64,000 nt of DNA from an uncultured Vampirovibrio sp. (GCA_910584405.1 CAJUAL010000002.1:124001-188000); one strand, 5' to 3'; counted from the stretch's first letter, positions 8,425 to 17,263 are shown. Notes: generated by a model not told the origin, from the letters alone. Numbers and translations are program-made.

Positions 8425-9291
8425 ATGAGAAAGATTATAATTACAATAGCTGTCATATTAATCAATTTGATAATAGCAAACCCGACATATGCAATAAAAA
8501 TAGGGTTGCTTACACAAGTTGAAGAAGCAGGAATCGGAACAAATGTAGACGGACGTTTAATAGATGTTCATACAAATAAAACAGTTTGTACAACAACAGC
8601 AATGAAAGGTTATATTCTTGTTCCATACAAGAATGATATTGCAATAAAATCCGGCGGTAAATATTATACATTAGGTACCGAATCTGTGGTGCTTCGTCCT
8701 GATAAAGACGGTTACGTAAGTACAAAAGGCAAATGGTATCACGGAAAATTAATGATAAAAAACCTTAACGGTAAATTAACTGTTATAAATGATATTGATT
8801 TAGAGAACTATTTAAAAGGTGTAGTTCCTTCTGAAATGCCTCCTGCGTGGGAATTTGAAGCTTTAAAAGCTCAAGCAATTGCCGCAAGAAGTTTTGCACT
8901 TGCAAATCTTGGTAAACAGGCTAAATACGGTTATGATTTAAAAGATAATACCGAAGATCAGGCTTATGGCGGAGCTTCTGCCGAAACAAATATTACCAAC
9001 AAGGCGGTAGATGATACCCACGGGCTTGTTTTAACATATGATATGCAAATAATTTCGGCATATTATTCAGCTTCAGCAGGCGGACAGACTTCAACTTCGG
9101 TTTGGGGCGGGCATGTACCTTACTTACGCTCTGTTCCGTCATTTGATGATAATGTAAAGAAAAACGGGCATGGTGTGGGCATGTCGCAGCATGGTGCCAA
9201 TAATTTAGCAAAACAAGGATATAATGCTTATCAAATTTTACAATATTTTTATCAAAATGTGAAATTTGCCAAGCTTAATCAAGAGTCTTAA
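8425..9291 (+). CDS. SpoIID/LytB-domain peptidoglycan protein
   Basis: A 288-residue protein. The ATG at 8425 gives a clean signal peptide (MRKIIITIAVILINLIIANP..YA); the same frame is open upstream to a TTG at 8335, but that adds a non-signal-like stretch. Family motifs: LENYLKGVVPSEMP, ALKAQAIAARSFAL, SAGGQT and the C-terminal HGVGMSQHGAN. SpoIID-type proteins are lytic transglycosylases acting on denuded glycan strands in sporulating bacteria; many non-spore-formers, including cyanobacteria, carry them for wall remodelling. A spore function is not implied. It follows slt closely. Confidence 0.9.
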   Translation: MRKIIITIAVILINLIIANPTYAIKIGLLTQVEEAGIGTNVDGRLIDVHTNKTVCTTTAMKGYILVPYKNDIAIKSGGKYYTLGTESVVLRPDKDGYVSTKGKWYHGKLMIKNLNGKLTVINDIDLENYLKGVVPSEMPPAWEFEALKAQAIAARSFALANLGKQAKYGYDLKDNTEDQAYGGASAETNITNKAVDDTHGLVLTYDMQIISAYYSASAGGQTSTSVWGGHVPYLRSVPSFDDNVKKNGHGVGMSQHGANNLAKQGYNAYQILQYFYQNVKFAKLNQES

Positions 9292-9378
9292 AACCTCTCA
9301 GGGTAAGGGATTTGGTATATATCTGCCAGTATATCTGAAATATAATGGGTTTCTTGCGAAAAATATTAACTAAAACCC

Positions 9379-9406
9379 TTGACAGGACTGTAAAAAATGT
9401 TATAAT
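9379..9406 (+). promoter_or_regulatory. Strong housekeeping promoter of the HU gene
   Basis: TTGACA (9379-9384), a 16-base spacer, then TATAAT (9401-9406) with TG one base upstream (extended -10). This is a consensus-level sigma-70 promoter. It would give a 5' leader of about 65 bases before the HU start codon. Confidence 0.85.
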
Positions 9407-9476
9407 GATTTTGTCGATTACACATACACTGCGGTTTATGGTTAGACCCCGCAGACAAGGAAGAAGGAGGTTCATA

Positions 9477-9749
9477 ATGAACAAAGAAGAATTAGTAAAA
9501 GAAGTGTCAAAAAAAGCAAAAGTTTCTCAAAAAGCTACAGCTGATATTTTAGCAGCTACATTAGAAACTATTCAAAAAACAGTTTCTAAAGGTAAAAAAG
9601 TTACATTAGTAGGTTTTGGTACTTTTGAAGCTCGTAAAAGAGCAGCTAGAACAGGCAGAAACCCTCAAACCGGTGCAGCTTTGAAAATCGCTGCTAAAAC
9701 AGTTCCTGCATTTTCTGCTGGTAAAAAATTCAAAGAACTTGTTAAGTAA
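9477..9749 (+). CDS. hup: HU-family DNA-binding protein
   Basis: A 90-residue histone-like protein, the usual length. It starts MNKEELVKEVSKKAKVSQ and contains the DNA-binding arm GFGTFEARKRAARTGRNPQTG followed by AAKTVPAFSAGKKFKELV. It dimerises and bends DNA with little sequence preference, compacting the nucleoid. The ATG at 9477 has an excellent AGGAGG (9465-9470) upstream; the open frame running back to 9345 is leader, not coding. It has its own consensus promoter and a strong terminator, so it is a monocistronic, highly expressed gene. Confidence 0.97.
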   Translation: MNKEELVKEVSKKAKVSQKATADILAATLETIQKTVSKGKKVTLVGFGTFEARKRAARTGRNPQTGAALKIAAKTVPAFSAGKKFKELVK

Positions 9750-9774
9750 TTTCTTATACTTAAGTAAAAGTTTC

Positions 9775-9806
9775 AAGCAGGTAGTCAGCTGACTGCCTGC
9801 TTTTTT
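9775..9806 (+). terminator. Intrinsic terminator of the HU gene
   Basis: GCAGGTAGTCAG pairs with CTGACTGCCTGC (one G-T wobble) and is followed by six T residues at 9801-9806. Confidence 0.9.
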
Positions 9807-9815
9807 AATATAAAC

Positions 9816-9844
9816 TTGAATAATACTCGGTTTCGTGCTACCAT
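9816..9844 (+). promoter_or_regulatory. Probable promoter of the LysM/GH13 gene pair
   Basis: TTGAAT (9816-9821), a 17-base spacer, then TACCAT (9839-9844) preceded by TGC (extended -10). It lies between the HU terminator and the ATG at 9866. Confidence 0.5.
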
Positions 9845-9865
9845 TTTTATTATTAGGGAGGAATT

Positions 9866-10540
9866 ATGAAAAGTTCGACAATTAGAAGATCAACACTTTC
9901 AAAAGAATCAATGGATGTTATCGAAACATTGGCTAAAGAAAATAAAGATGAAGATTTAGGTGAATACGTAAGACCTGAAGATTTAGAAGTGAAAGAAAGT
10001 GAAGATTCTTTGGCAAGCAAAGCTCAGGAAATAGATTTGCTGTGGCAAAATTTTAAAACCACTCAGTTTAGTACAAATTCACCTACTGCCTATATTTTAT
10101 TAGGCGTAGCAATTGGTGTTATTGTATCCGTGGTTTCTTTTGTTATTTTAGGTTTAGCCGTAACAAAATCCGGCGGAACTCTTCATATAGGTAATAAAGC
10201 TTTATTTGCTCCTGCTCCGGTTGAGGTTTCCAGTTTAAATGATCAGGCAGATGCTGCTCAAGAAGAGGTTGAAGCTAAGGTGGTTGTCCCGTCAGAAGCC
10301 GATAATACAACTTCTGCGGTAGCAGAAGAACCTCAGGAACCTGCTCAAACTGAACCTGCTTTTGATAAGTCTAAGATGAAAAAATACGTTGTTAAAAATG
10401 GTGATACTGTAGAAAGTATTATTAAAAAGAATTATGGTTCATATTCTCCTGAAAAGGCTGAATTGATTATGAAAGCCAATAATATGCAATCTTTAGACAG
10501 AATAAATATTGATCAGGAATTATTAATTCCTATGCAGTAG
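9866..10540 (+). CDS. Membrane-anchored LysM-domain protein
   Basis: A 224-residue protein. About 70 acidic N-terminal residues precede a single membrane helix (residues about 73-98, YILLGVAIGVIVSVVSFVIL). A proline/glutamate-rich linker follows, then a C-terminal LysM domain (about 172-222: KKYVVKNGDTVESIIKKNYG...). The absence of a cleavable signal suggests a cytoplasmic N-terminus with the LysM domain binding peptidoglycan in the periplasm. It could link the cell wall to a cytoplasmic partner; this is inferred. AGGGAGG precedes the ATG. It lies 17 bases before the GH13 gene and is probably cotranscribed with it. Confidence 0.8.
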   Translation: MKSSTIRRSTLSKESMDVIETLAKENKDEDLGEYVRPEDLEVKESEDSLASKAQEIDLLWQNFKTTQFSTNSPTAYILLGVAIGVIVSVVSFVILGLAVTKSGGTLHIGNKALFAPAPVEVSSLNDQADAAQEEVEAKVVVPSEADNTTSAVAEEPQEPAQTEPAFDKSKMKKYVVKNGDTVESIIKKNYGSYSPEKAELIMKANNMQSLDRINIDQELLIPMQ

Positions 10541-10557
10541 TTTTTGAAAGGGCGCAA

Positions 10558-12108
10558 ATGAAAATATTTAATCGTGTGTTACTTACAGGTGTTTTACTAT
10601 TAAGTGCGACTTGTTTGAGTGCTTTATCGATAGAAGAAGCTTGGCATAATGATTTGCGTTCCAAGTTTTTAAATAACGAAACTGTCATTATGGAAGTAAA
10701 TATTCGCTCATTTAATTCTAAAGATATTGACGGTGACGGTTTTATCCGAGAAGACATAGGAGAAGAGAGGGGAACTTTTTTAAATGCAATTGAACGCTTA
10801 GATGAGTTAAAAAATCTCGGGGTAAATACTCTTCATGTCTTGCCTGTAACTCCTGTAGGGAAGCTTAAAGCTCTTGGAACCTCAGGTAGTTTATATGCAG
10901 CAGCGGGATTTGATTCGTTAAATGAAGATTTGATAGATAAAACCTCAAACTTAACTCCCGAACAGCAGGCTAAAAAGTTTATTGATGAGGCTCACAAGCG
11001 TGGAATAAGAATAATTGTTGATGTTCCAGCTTGTGCTTCTTATGATTTATATTTACAGCGTCCTGATTTGTTTGTTACGGCGCCAACAGGCGAACCTGTC
11101 GTGCCTGCTGACTGGACTGATGTAAGACTTTTAGCTGTTGGTACGGAAGATAAACTTGATTCAAATGTTTATAATTTGTATAAAGATTTTGTGAAATATA
11201 TGCTTTCTCTTGGTGTTGACGGGATTAGAGCAGATGTTGCACATTGTAAAACCGCTGTATTTTGGAAAAATTTGATTGAATATTCAAGAGAAAAAGATTC
11301 TGAATTTTTGTGGCTTGCGGAGTCTTCTGACAGTTGGAAGGACGGAATTTCAGAGTATGGTGTGTTTACTTCTTTCGATAAACTTTTAGAAGCCGGCTTT
11401 GATGGTTATTACGGTTCGTTTTTTAATGTTAAGGACTGGAAAACCTCAAAAGAAATGTATAGAGATGTTTCTTTAAGCTTGAATGAAGTAAAGAAATTCT
11501 CTGATAAAAAATCTGTTATCGGCAGTTTTACAACACATGATGAAGTTAGTCCGATAATATTAAAAGGTCCTCAGCTAAGTGATATGATAATCTGGCTGAG
11601 TGCAACATTACCGCTAAATTCATATTTTGTCGACGGTTTTCAAACAGGGGATGATTATTCTTATAAAATGGGTAATAAGTTAGCTCCGTCATCAAATACC
11701 GATGATGATATGTATTTTACGCACCGCGGAAAGATTGATATATTTAATCTTTCAAGAAAACCTAAGGGTGAATATGAAACTCTTCGTAACAGCTTTTTAC
11801 TGGGAAATGATGTTAAAAAAAGTGTTTTACCTGTATTAAATGATGGGGCTTTTACGACTTTAAAAACAAATCATAATGAAGTTTTTGCTTATATGTTTTC
11901 TAACAATATAAAAAAAGTTATTACAATCGGAAACTTAGATTTTGAAAATTCCAAAAAAGTTACGGTAAAAGTCCCTAAATTCAATCCGAAGCACCAGAAC
12001 GTTTTACCTATAAAAATAACTGCAATGCCTGATGTGAAAAATGGTAAAGTCTTTTTAAATTTGGCTCCCGGAGAAATTGTAGTATTAATTATTCATGAGT
12101 TATTGTAA
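10558..12108 (+). CDS. Secreted alpha-amylase-family (GH13) glycoside hydrolase
   Basis: A 516-residue protein with a signal peptide (residues 1-22, ending SALS). The TIM-barrel GH13 signatures are intact: DVPACAS (region I), GIRADVAH with the nucleophile Asp near residue 225, LAESSD with the acid/base Glu near 254, and THDE near 325. A C-terminal beta domain follows. It probably hydrolyses or transfers alpha-1,4-glucan chains in the periplasm or outside the cell. The exact specificity (amylase, maltogenic, or branching-type) cannot be decided. It ends directly against the stop codon of the convergent prepilin gene, with no intervening base. Confidence 0.88.
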   Translation: MKIFNRVLLTGVLLLSATCLSALSIEEAWHNDLRSKFLNNETVIMEVNIRSFNSKDIDGDGFIREDIGEERGTFLNAIERLDELKNLGVNTLHVLPVTPVGKLKALGTSGSLYAAAGFDSLNEDLIDKTSNLTPEQQAKKFIDEAHKRGIRIIVDVPACASYDLYLQRPDLFVTAPTGEPVVPADWTDVRLLAVGTEDKLDSNVYNLYKDFVKYMLSLGVDGIRADVAHCKTAVFWKNLIEYSREKDSEFLWLAESSDSWKDGISEYGVFTSFDKLLEAGFDGYYGSFFNVKDWKTSKEMYRDVSLSLNEVKKFSDKKSVIGSFTTHDEVSPIILKGPQLSDMIIWLSATLPLNSYFVDGFQTGDDYSYKMGNKLAPSSNTDDDMYFTHRGKIDIFNLSRKPKGEYETLRNSFLLGNDVKKSVLPVLNDGAFTTLKTNHNEVFAYMFSNNIKKVITIGNLDFENSKKVTVKVPKFNPKHQNVLPIKITAMPDVKNGKVFLNLAPGEIVVLIIHELL

Positions 12109-12777
12109 TTATTTCCAAGGGTATGATTTATCAATTTGCCAGCCTGCACGTTTTATACGTTCCGCGCAGTAAAATCCTGAGCCGGATTCTGAACAGTTGC
12201 TCATTATTGTGTCTGTTGATAATGTATTTCCCATAGGGACAACGCCCTTACCCTCTTCAAGTCTACTGAGGTAGAAAAAATCTTTACCAAAACGATTTGG
12301 ACCTTTTTTGTTGCCGTTTATGTCAACAGCAATAGTAGAAGATGGAACAGTTTTATCTTCGGCTGTTGAGCCTGTAAAAACAATGTATAAAGTTTCATCC
12401 ATTGTAAGAAAAGGACAGAGTATGTTGTCTTTATAATCCCCACCCATACCTTGAGTTGTTCCTTTTGGATGACTTACTCCGTCTTTGTATGCACAATTCG
12501 AATTGTTACAAAGGGTTACTCCTTTGATGTATGGTTCCCAGTAGGTTTTAAAATACGTTTCACAACCCAATTCAAACGCATCTCCCGGTTCTCCGACATC
12601 TTCATATGATAGTCTATATGCTTGATTAAGGATAGAAATTGCTTTCTGTAATTTTGTAACTGTAACTTTTTTTTGATGTGATGTTATTAAATTGGGTATT
12701 GTTATTGCTGCTATAATTCCTATAATTCCAAGTGTAATAAGTGTTTCCGCAAGAGTAAAACCGTTTTTTCTATGCAT
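12109..12777 (-). CDS. Prepilin-like protein, cassette 1
   Basis: A 222-residue protein with a class III prepilin leader: short basic MHRKNG, then FTLAETLITLGIIGIIAAIT as the methylated hydrophobic helix. Cleavage after Gly6 by a prepilin peptidase is expected. The C-terminal domain carries several Cys (CNNSNC, NCSES..FYC) and the family loop DINGNKKGPNRFGKDFFYL. GAGG precedes the ATG. It is divergent from the XRE regulator at 12883, and the shared gap holds a strong promoter for this gene overlapped by a long palindrome. Function inferred: minor pilin or pseudopilin-like surface or secretion protein. Confidence 0.88.
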   Translation of the reverse strand: MHRKNGFTLAETLITLGIIGIIAAITIPNLITSHQKKVTVTKLQKAISILNQAYRLSYEDVGEPGDAFELGCETYFKTYWEPYIKGVTLCNNSNCAYKDGVSHPKGTTQGMGGDYKDNILCPFLTMDETLYIVFTGSTAEDKTVPSSTIAVDINGNKKGPNRFGKDFFYLSRLEEGKGVVPMGNTLSTDTIMSNCSESGSGFYCAERIKRAGWQIDKSYPWK

Positions 12778-12792
12778 AAATCCTCACTGTAA

Positions 12793-12848
12793 ATAAGATA
12801 TATTTATTAATTGATATATATATCTATCAATTAATAAATATATCTTAT
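12793..12848. promoter_or_regulatory. 24-bp perfect inverted repeat, likely operator (cassette 1)
   Basis: The arms 12793-12816 and 12825-12848 are perfect inverted copies separated by eight bases. The right arm covers the -10 box and the expected start site of the prepilin promoter. It sits exactly between the prepilin and the divergent XRE gene, so it is probably the binding site of that regulator. It lacks a terminal T-run, so an intrinsic terminator is less likely. Confidence 0.65.
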
Positions 12849-12865
12849 AGAATATTAAATGTCAA
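12837..12865 (-). promoter_or_regulatory. Promoter of the cassette 1 prepilin
   Basis: Read on the minus strand: TTGACA (12865-12860), a 17-base spacer, TATATT (12842-12837). The -10 box lies inside the palindrome at 12793-12848, a layout typical of repression. Confidence 0.75.
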
Positions 12866-12882
12866 GTTTATAAAATATAATT

Positions 12883-13098
12883 ATGATTAAAGAACGGCTA
12901 AAAACATTAGGATTAAATATAAAAATTGCCAGAATGAAGAAAAATATTTCTCAGGAAGAGTTAGCAGAGCTTGTTAATACTTCAAGAACAACAATAAGTA
13001 TGATTGAAACGGCAAGACAAAATCCAACTATTTTAAAAGTTATAGATATTGCAAAAGTTTTAGAAATTGATATAAACGAGATAATAAAATCCGTATAA
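12883..13098 (+). CDS. XRE-family transcriptional regulator, cassette 1
   Basis: A 71-residue single-domain helix-turn-helix protein. Helices two and three are NISQEELAELVNTSRTTISM, followed by IETARQNPTILKVIDIAKVL. No other domain is present. It is divergent from the prepilin gene across a 105-base gap holding a perfect palindrome, so it is probably the local repressor and may control itself. No ribosome binding site precedes its ATG; a TATAAA at 12869-12874 would place the transcript start at or near the ATG. It ends in a strong bidirectional terminator shared with ftsH. Confidence 0.85.
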   Translation: MIKERLKTLGLNIKIARMKKNISQEELAELVNTSRTTISMIETARQNPTILKVIDIAKVLEIDINEIIKSV

Positions 13099-13131
13099 AA
13101 AAGGACCGATATTAAATCGGTCCTTTTTTAT
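13097..13131. terminator. Bidirectional terminator between XRE gene and ftsH
   Basis: GGACCGAT (13103-13110), loop ATTAA, ATCGGTCC (13116-13123), flanked by an A-run on the left and a T-run on the right. It can end transcription from both converging genes. Confidence 0.9.
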
Positions 13132-13147
13132 TTTATCTTTTGATGAT

Positions 13148-15049
13148 TTATCCTCTTGAACTGCGAACTGAGTTCATAAGTTCTTCAAATTCTTTATCGT
13201 CGATTGTTTCTTTATCGAGAAGTTCTTTAGAAATTCTTTCAAGCATATCGCGGTTTTCTGAAAGCAATTGTTTTGCAAGTTCATATCGTTCATCGACTAT
13301 GCGTTTAATTTCCTGATCGATTTCGTAGGCAACTTGTTCGGAGTAATCTCTTTGGTGCCCGAAATCTCTACCCATAAATACGTTTTCCTGATTTTTACCG
13401 TAAGCCATTGTACCGAGTTTTTCAGACATACCCCAAGCTGTAACCATTTTACGTGCCATATCGGTTACGTTAATAAGGTCTTGAGAGGCTCCTGTGCTTA
13501 CTTTATCTTTGCCGTAAACGATTTCTTCTGCAGCACGTCCGCCGAGTGATACTGCTATTTTCGCAAGTAATTTAGCCTTACTTACATGGACAGATTCATC
13601 TTTCGGTCTTGTCCAAGTTACACCAAGTGCCATTCCGCGAGGAATTATTGAAACTTTGTGCAGTTCATTGGCATCAGGTAACAATTTGTCAATCAAAGCA
13701 TGACCGACTTCGTGGTATGAGGTTAATTCTTTATCAGCATCGGTTAATACTTTGCTGCGTTTTTCAACCCCTGCGATTACTCTGTCTATTGAGCGGTCAA
13801 TGTCATTCATTGTGATTTTTGATTCATTATTGCGGGCTGCAAGAAGTGCTGATTCATTAAGCAAGTTTTGCAAATCCGCACCTGTAAATCCCGGAGTTCT
13901 TTTTGCAAGTACTTTTAAATCAACATCTTTATCAAGTTTTTTATTTTTAGCGTGAACTTCTAAGATTTGTTCTCTGCCCTTAACGTCAGGTGCGTTAATG
14001 TAAATCTGACGGTCAAATCTTCCCGGTCTTAATAGTGCGTTATCTAAGATGTCAGGTCTGTTTGTTGCTGCGATTACGATAATATTTGTGTTAACATCAA
14101 AACCATCCATTTCAACGAGTAATTGGTTAAGAGTTTGTTCTCTTTCGTCGTGTCCGCCGCCTAAACCTGCACCGCGCTGACGACCTACCGCATCAATTTC
14201 ATCAATAAAAATTATACAAGGTTGGTGTTTTTTAGCTTGTTCAAATAAATCTCTTACACGGCTTGCTCCGACACCGACAAACATTTCAACAAAATCTGAA
14301 CCTGAAATTGAGAAAAACGGTACACTTGCTTCACCGGCTACAGCTTTTGCCATTAATGTTTTACCTGTTCCCGGAGGTCCTACTAACAATACGCCTTTCG
14401 GAATTTTTGCTCCAAGTTTCATATATTTCTCGCCGTTTTTAAGGAAATCAACGATTTCTTCAAGTTCTTTTTTCTCTTCATCAATTCCGGCTACATCTTT
14501 GAATGTTGTTTTAACTTTAGAATCTAAAAGCATTTTAGCTTTGCTTTTTCCAAATGACATAGCTTGAGAACCGCCGGCTTGAATAGCTTTTAACATTAAG
14601 CCAAGTGATATTATAGCAAATAAAATTATTATAAACGTTCCGATATTTCCTGCAAGCTGGTTAGTTTCAGGAGCTTTTTTTACTGTAATATCAGCTTCTG
14701 ATGCGTTTAATTTATCCATTAATTCATTGTCGTTTGTAGGTATTTGAACTCTGTATTGATACAATGGCGCTTGACCGTTTTCATTTTCCATGTTCAAAAA
14801 CGGGGAAATGGTATTTTTCTTTTCTGTTGTTGAATTTTTAGGGGCAGGTTGTTCTTTTGGGATTGCGATTATTGTATCGTCAAACTTTTCTATTTTTGAA
14901 AATTCTTTGTTTTCAAGTTTTTGTAAAAAGTTTGTGTATGAAATTTCAGAAGTATTAGTTAACTGACCTTTCATAGCAATTGAAGATATAAATGTAAGCA
15001 CAATAATAGCTAATATTACATACATACCCATTGATTGACTTTTGTTCAT
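13148..15049 (-). CDS. ftsH: ATP-dependent zinc metalloprotease FtsH
   Basis: A 633-residue membrane AAA+ protease. It has an N-terminal membrane helix (about 7-25), a periplasmic domain, and a second helix (about 114-133). The ATPase domain contains GPPGTGKT (near 224), the Walker B FIDEIDAVGRQRG and the SRH arginine region. The protease domain has the zinc motif HEVGH near 449. It extracts and degrades misfolded membrane and some soluble proteins as a hexamer. Length and motifs are standard. No close operon partner is seen: upstream is an unrelated small coiled-coil gene with its own terminator. Confidence 0.97.
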   Translation of the reverse strand: MNKSQSMGMYVILAIIVLTFISSIAMKGQLTNTSEISYTNFLQKLENKEFSKIEKFDDTIIAIPKEQPAPKNSTTEKKNTISPFLNMENENGQAPLYQYRVQIPTNDNELMDKLNASEADITVKKAPETNQLAGNIGTFIIILFAIISLGLMLKAIQAGGSQAMSFGKSKAKMLLDSKVKTTFKDVAGIDEEKKELEEIVDFLKNGEKYMKLGAKIPKGVLLVGPPGTGKTLMAKAVAGEASVPFFSISGSDFVEMFVGVGASRVRDLFEQAKKHQPCIIFIDEIDAVGRQRGAGLGGGHDEREQTLNQLLVEMDGFDVNTNIIVIAATNRPDILDNALLRPGRFDRQIYINAPDVKGREQILEVHAKNKKLDKDVDLKVLAKRTPGFTGADLQNLLNESALLAARNNESKITMNDIDRSIDRVIAGVEKRSKVLTDADKELTSYHEVGHALIDKLLPDANELHKVSIIPRGMALGVTWTRPKDESVHVSKAKLLAKIAVSLGGRAAEEIVYGKDKVSTGASQDLINVTDMARKMVTAWGMSEKLGTMAYGKNQENVFMGRDFGHQRDYSEQVAYEIDQEIKRIVDERYELAKQLLSENRDMLERISKELLDKETIDDKEFEELMNSVRSSRG

Positions 15050-15102
15050 AAAATTAACCTTTCAAAAAAAATAATTAAAACTCTCGTGTCCTGATTATAA
15101 CT

Positions 15103-15132
15103 TAAAAAGGCGAAAATTTCAATTTTCGCCTT
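15103..15132 (-). terminator. Terminator of the small coiled-coil gene
   Basis: AAGGCGAAAATT (15107-15118) pairs with AATTTTCGCCTT (15121-15132); read on the minus strand the stem is followed by a run of T. Confidence 0.8.
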
Positions 15133-15151
15133 AGTTTATATTTTCTTAAAT

Positions 15152-15532
15152 TTATGCATCTAAATCTATTGTTGAAGTTTGTTTTTTGTAACGAGCTATT
15201 TTTATATCTCTAATTTTTGTTTTTGCTTCAAAAATATCAAAATGCAGAAATTCAATTTGGTTGTCGAGGTCACGAATTTCTGATGGAGTATTACCTGGCA
15301 GACCTTTTCGAAATTCTAATCTGGACAGTCGTCTTTTAAGAGATTGTATTTCTTTTTTTAATTCATTGATTTTAAGTTGGGATTCTTCATCTAATTTTAA
15401 GCGCGGACCTTTAAATTCACTTAGAGGTACTAAATGTCGTTCAATACCTTTTTTCATCAGTTTTCTCATTTCGCCTGTCATAACCTGCATATTGCCTTCA
15501 ACTGTTGCAACTATTTCTCTGGTATAATTCAT
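15152..15532 (-). CDS. Coiled-coil protein, unknown function
   Basis: A 126-residue soluble protein I do not recognise. Residues 1-35 are a Met-rich helical stretch. Residues about 48-75 (EESQLKINELKKEIQSLKRR) and 85-115 form a helical hairpin predicted as an antiparallel coiled coil. There is no signal peptide, membrane helix or Cys pair. AAGGAGATTCT precedes the ATG. It lies between gcvPA and ftsH on the same strand, ends in its own terminator, and has no evident functional link to either. Confidence 0.7.
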   Translation of the reverse strand: MNYTREIVATVEGNMQVMTGEMRKLMKKGIERHLVPLSEFKGPRLKLDEESQLKINELKKEIQSLKRRLSRLEFRKGLPGNTPSEIRDLDNQIEFLHFDIFEAKTKIRDIKIARYKKQTSTIDLDA

Positions 15533-15612
15533 TAGAATCTCCTTTTATTTTCAAAGTTATAAACCCTCCTGAAAATAAAAATTGATTAATTTATGAGTTA
15601 TGTTAAGGAAAT

Positions 15613-16863
15613 TTAACAATTAACAAGTGAAACGTATTTTTCTATTTCTTCGTCTGTATTCATTTCTGTTGCAGCGACAAGAATTTTGTTATCATCAAGC
15701 TTAATTCCGCCTAAGATATTATTTTCTTTAAGTTCTGCCAGAAATTTATCGGAATTTTTAACTTCTATAACAAACTCGTTAAAGAAATTCTTAGTTAATG
15801 TTTTTATTCCTTTAGCTGAGAGTTTTTCTGATAGAGTGTGAGCGTTTTTAACTGATAAATATCCTGCTTGTTTAAACCCTTTTTCACCCATAACAGATAG
15901 GTACAAAGTTGCGCAAAGTCCGATTAAAGCTTGGTTTGAACAAATATTACTTGTTGCTTTTTCTCGTTTAATATGTTGTTCGCGGGTTTGGATTGTCAGA
16001 CAGAAGGCTTGTTTCCCGTCTTTATCAACAGTTCTTCCTGCAAGTCTTCCCGGTAATTGTCGCATAAATTTTTCGCGGCATGCCATAAATCCTGCGCTTG
16101 GACCGCCAAAATTCATAGGTATGCCAAGAGTTTGAACATCTCCGACAACGATATCTGCGCCGTATTCACCAGGTGTTTTTAGTGCTGAAAGAGTTGAAAT
16201 ATCACAACAAACAACTAATAAACAATCAACAGTTTTTGGTTCAATAATTTCGCCGAAATAGTCAGGTGTTTGAACTAACACGCACGCATAATCTGCCGTG
16301 TTTTCTGGAACTTCATCAACCCAGTCAACTTCAATTGATTGAGAATCGGTGTAAGTTTTTATTATTTGTTTGTATTCGGGATTCAAATTATTATGAACGC
16401 AGGCTTTGTATTTTTTAGATATTCTGCAAGCCATTAAGATACTTTCAGCACAAGCTGTTCCGGCATCGTAAACTGTGGCGTTAGCTATATCCATACCTGT
16501 TAGTCTGCATATCATTGTTTGAAATTCGTACATAACCTGTAATGTGCCTTGAGAGATTTCAGGCTGGTATGGAGTGTATGCAGTGTTAAATTCAAAACGG
16601 CTTGCAACTTGTGAAATACAAGCAGGTACAAATTTGTTATACATTCCTCCGCCTAAAAAGCAAGCGTAATCTGTTTTGTTTTCTTTTGCAAGACTTTTTA
16701 TAATCCTTTGGGTTTCCATTTCACTTAAGCCCTCAGGAATATTTATACCTTGCATTCTGACATCTTGCGGGATTTGAGAAAATAAATCTTGTATATTATT
16801 AATCCCGATATCTTTACACATTTGTTCTATTGTTTGTTTGTTATGTACTAAAAAATTTTTCAT
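15613..16863 (-). CDS. gcvPA: Glycine dehydrogenase (decarboxylating) subunit 1
   Basis: A 416-residue alpha-type half of the glycine-cleavage P protein, slightly shorter than the usual 440-450. It has the conserved FLGGGMYNKFVPA and NTAYTPYQPEISQGTLQ near residues 68-115, and GGPSAGFMACREKFMRQLPGR near 255. This subunit contributes to the active site, but the lysine that binds pyridoxal phosphate sits on the partner subunit GcvPB. No gcvPB lies next to it or in the window. It starts one base after gcvH ends, so it is part of a gcvT-gcvH-gcvPA operon that makes one-carbon units from glycine. Confidence 0.93.
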   Translation of the reverse strand: MKNFLVHNKQTIEQMCKDIGINNIQDLFSQIPQDVRMQGINIPEGLSEMETQRIIKSLAKENKTDYACFLGGGMYNKFVPACISQVASRFEFNTAYTPYQPEISQGTLQVMYEFQTMICRLTGMDIANATVYDAGTACAESILMACRISKKYKACVHNNLNPEYKQIIKTYTDSQSIEVDWVDEVPENTADYACVLVQTPDYFGEIIEPKTVDCLLVVCCDISTLSALKTPGEYGADIVVGDVQTLGIPMNFGGPSAGFMACREKFMRQLPGRLAGRTVDKDGKQAFCLTIQTREQHIKREKATSNICSNQALIGLCATLYLSVMGEKGFKQAGYLSVKNAHTLSEKLSAKGIKTLTKNFFNEFVIEVKNSDKFLAELKENNILGGIKLDDNKILVAATEMNTDEEIEKYVSLVNC

Positions 16864-16864
16864 A

Positions 16865-17239
16865 TTATTCCAATTCTTCTTTATAATCTGTGTATGTTAA
16901 TAAATCTGCGAAATCTTCGTCATTTACTCCTTCAACTTTAACAAGCCAGCCGTTTTCGTAGCAGTCTTCGTTAAGACTTTCAGGAGCATCAACCAAAGCA
17001 TCGTTTACTTTAACAATTTTACCGCTTACAGGCATATAAATTTCAGAAGCAGCTTTAACTGATTCAATGTTTGCAAAAGTTTCACCCTTTTTAAACTCAT
17101 CACCGACAGACGGTAATTCTAAAAATACGATATCTCCTAATTGTTCGATTGCATAATCAGTTAAACCAACAACGCAAGGTTCTCCTTTTAAAACGTACTC
17201 GTGAGATTTTGTACATAAGATTTTTTCTGTATAACTCAT
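16865..17239 (-). CDS. gcvH: Glycine cleavage system H protein
   Basis: A 124-residue lipoyl carrier. The lipoylated lysine lies in ESVKAASEIYMPVSG near residue 61. It shuttles the methylamine group of glycine between the P, T and L proteins in the cytosol. AAGGAGAATTAAA precedes the ATG. A 171-base gap holding repeat remnants separates it from gcvT upstream, while gcvPA follows after one base. Confidence 0.96.
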   Translation of the reverse strand: MSYTEKILCTKSHEYVLKGEPCVVGLTDYAIEQLGDIVFLELPSVGDEFKKGETFANIESVKAASEIYMPVSGKIVKVNDALVDAPESLNEDCYENGWLVKVEGVNDEDFADLLTYTDYKEELE

Positions 17240-17263
17240 TTTAATTCTCCTTTTTTTGTTATT

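Noticed and set aside
9345..9476. N-terminal extension of HU
   Set aside because: The promoter and AGGAGG lie inside it; HU is always about 90 residues.
12793..12848. Palindrome read as an intrinsic terminator
   Set aside because: It lies upstream of two divergent genes, is AT-rich and has no T-run after the stem.
12883..13098. XRE proteins as antitoxins of toxin-antitoxin pairs or as phage repressors
   Set aside because: No toxin-like partner, integrase or phage gene is nearby; the partner is a prepilin in each case.
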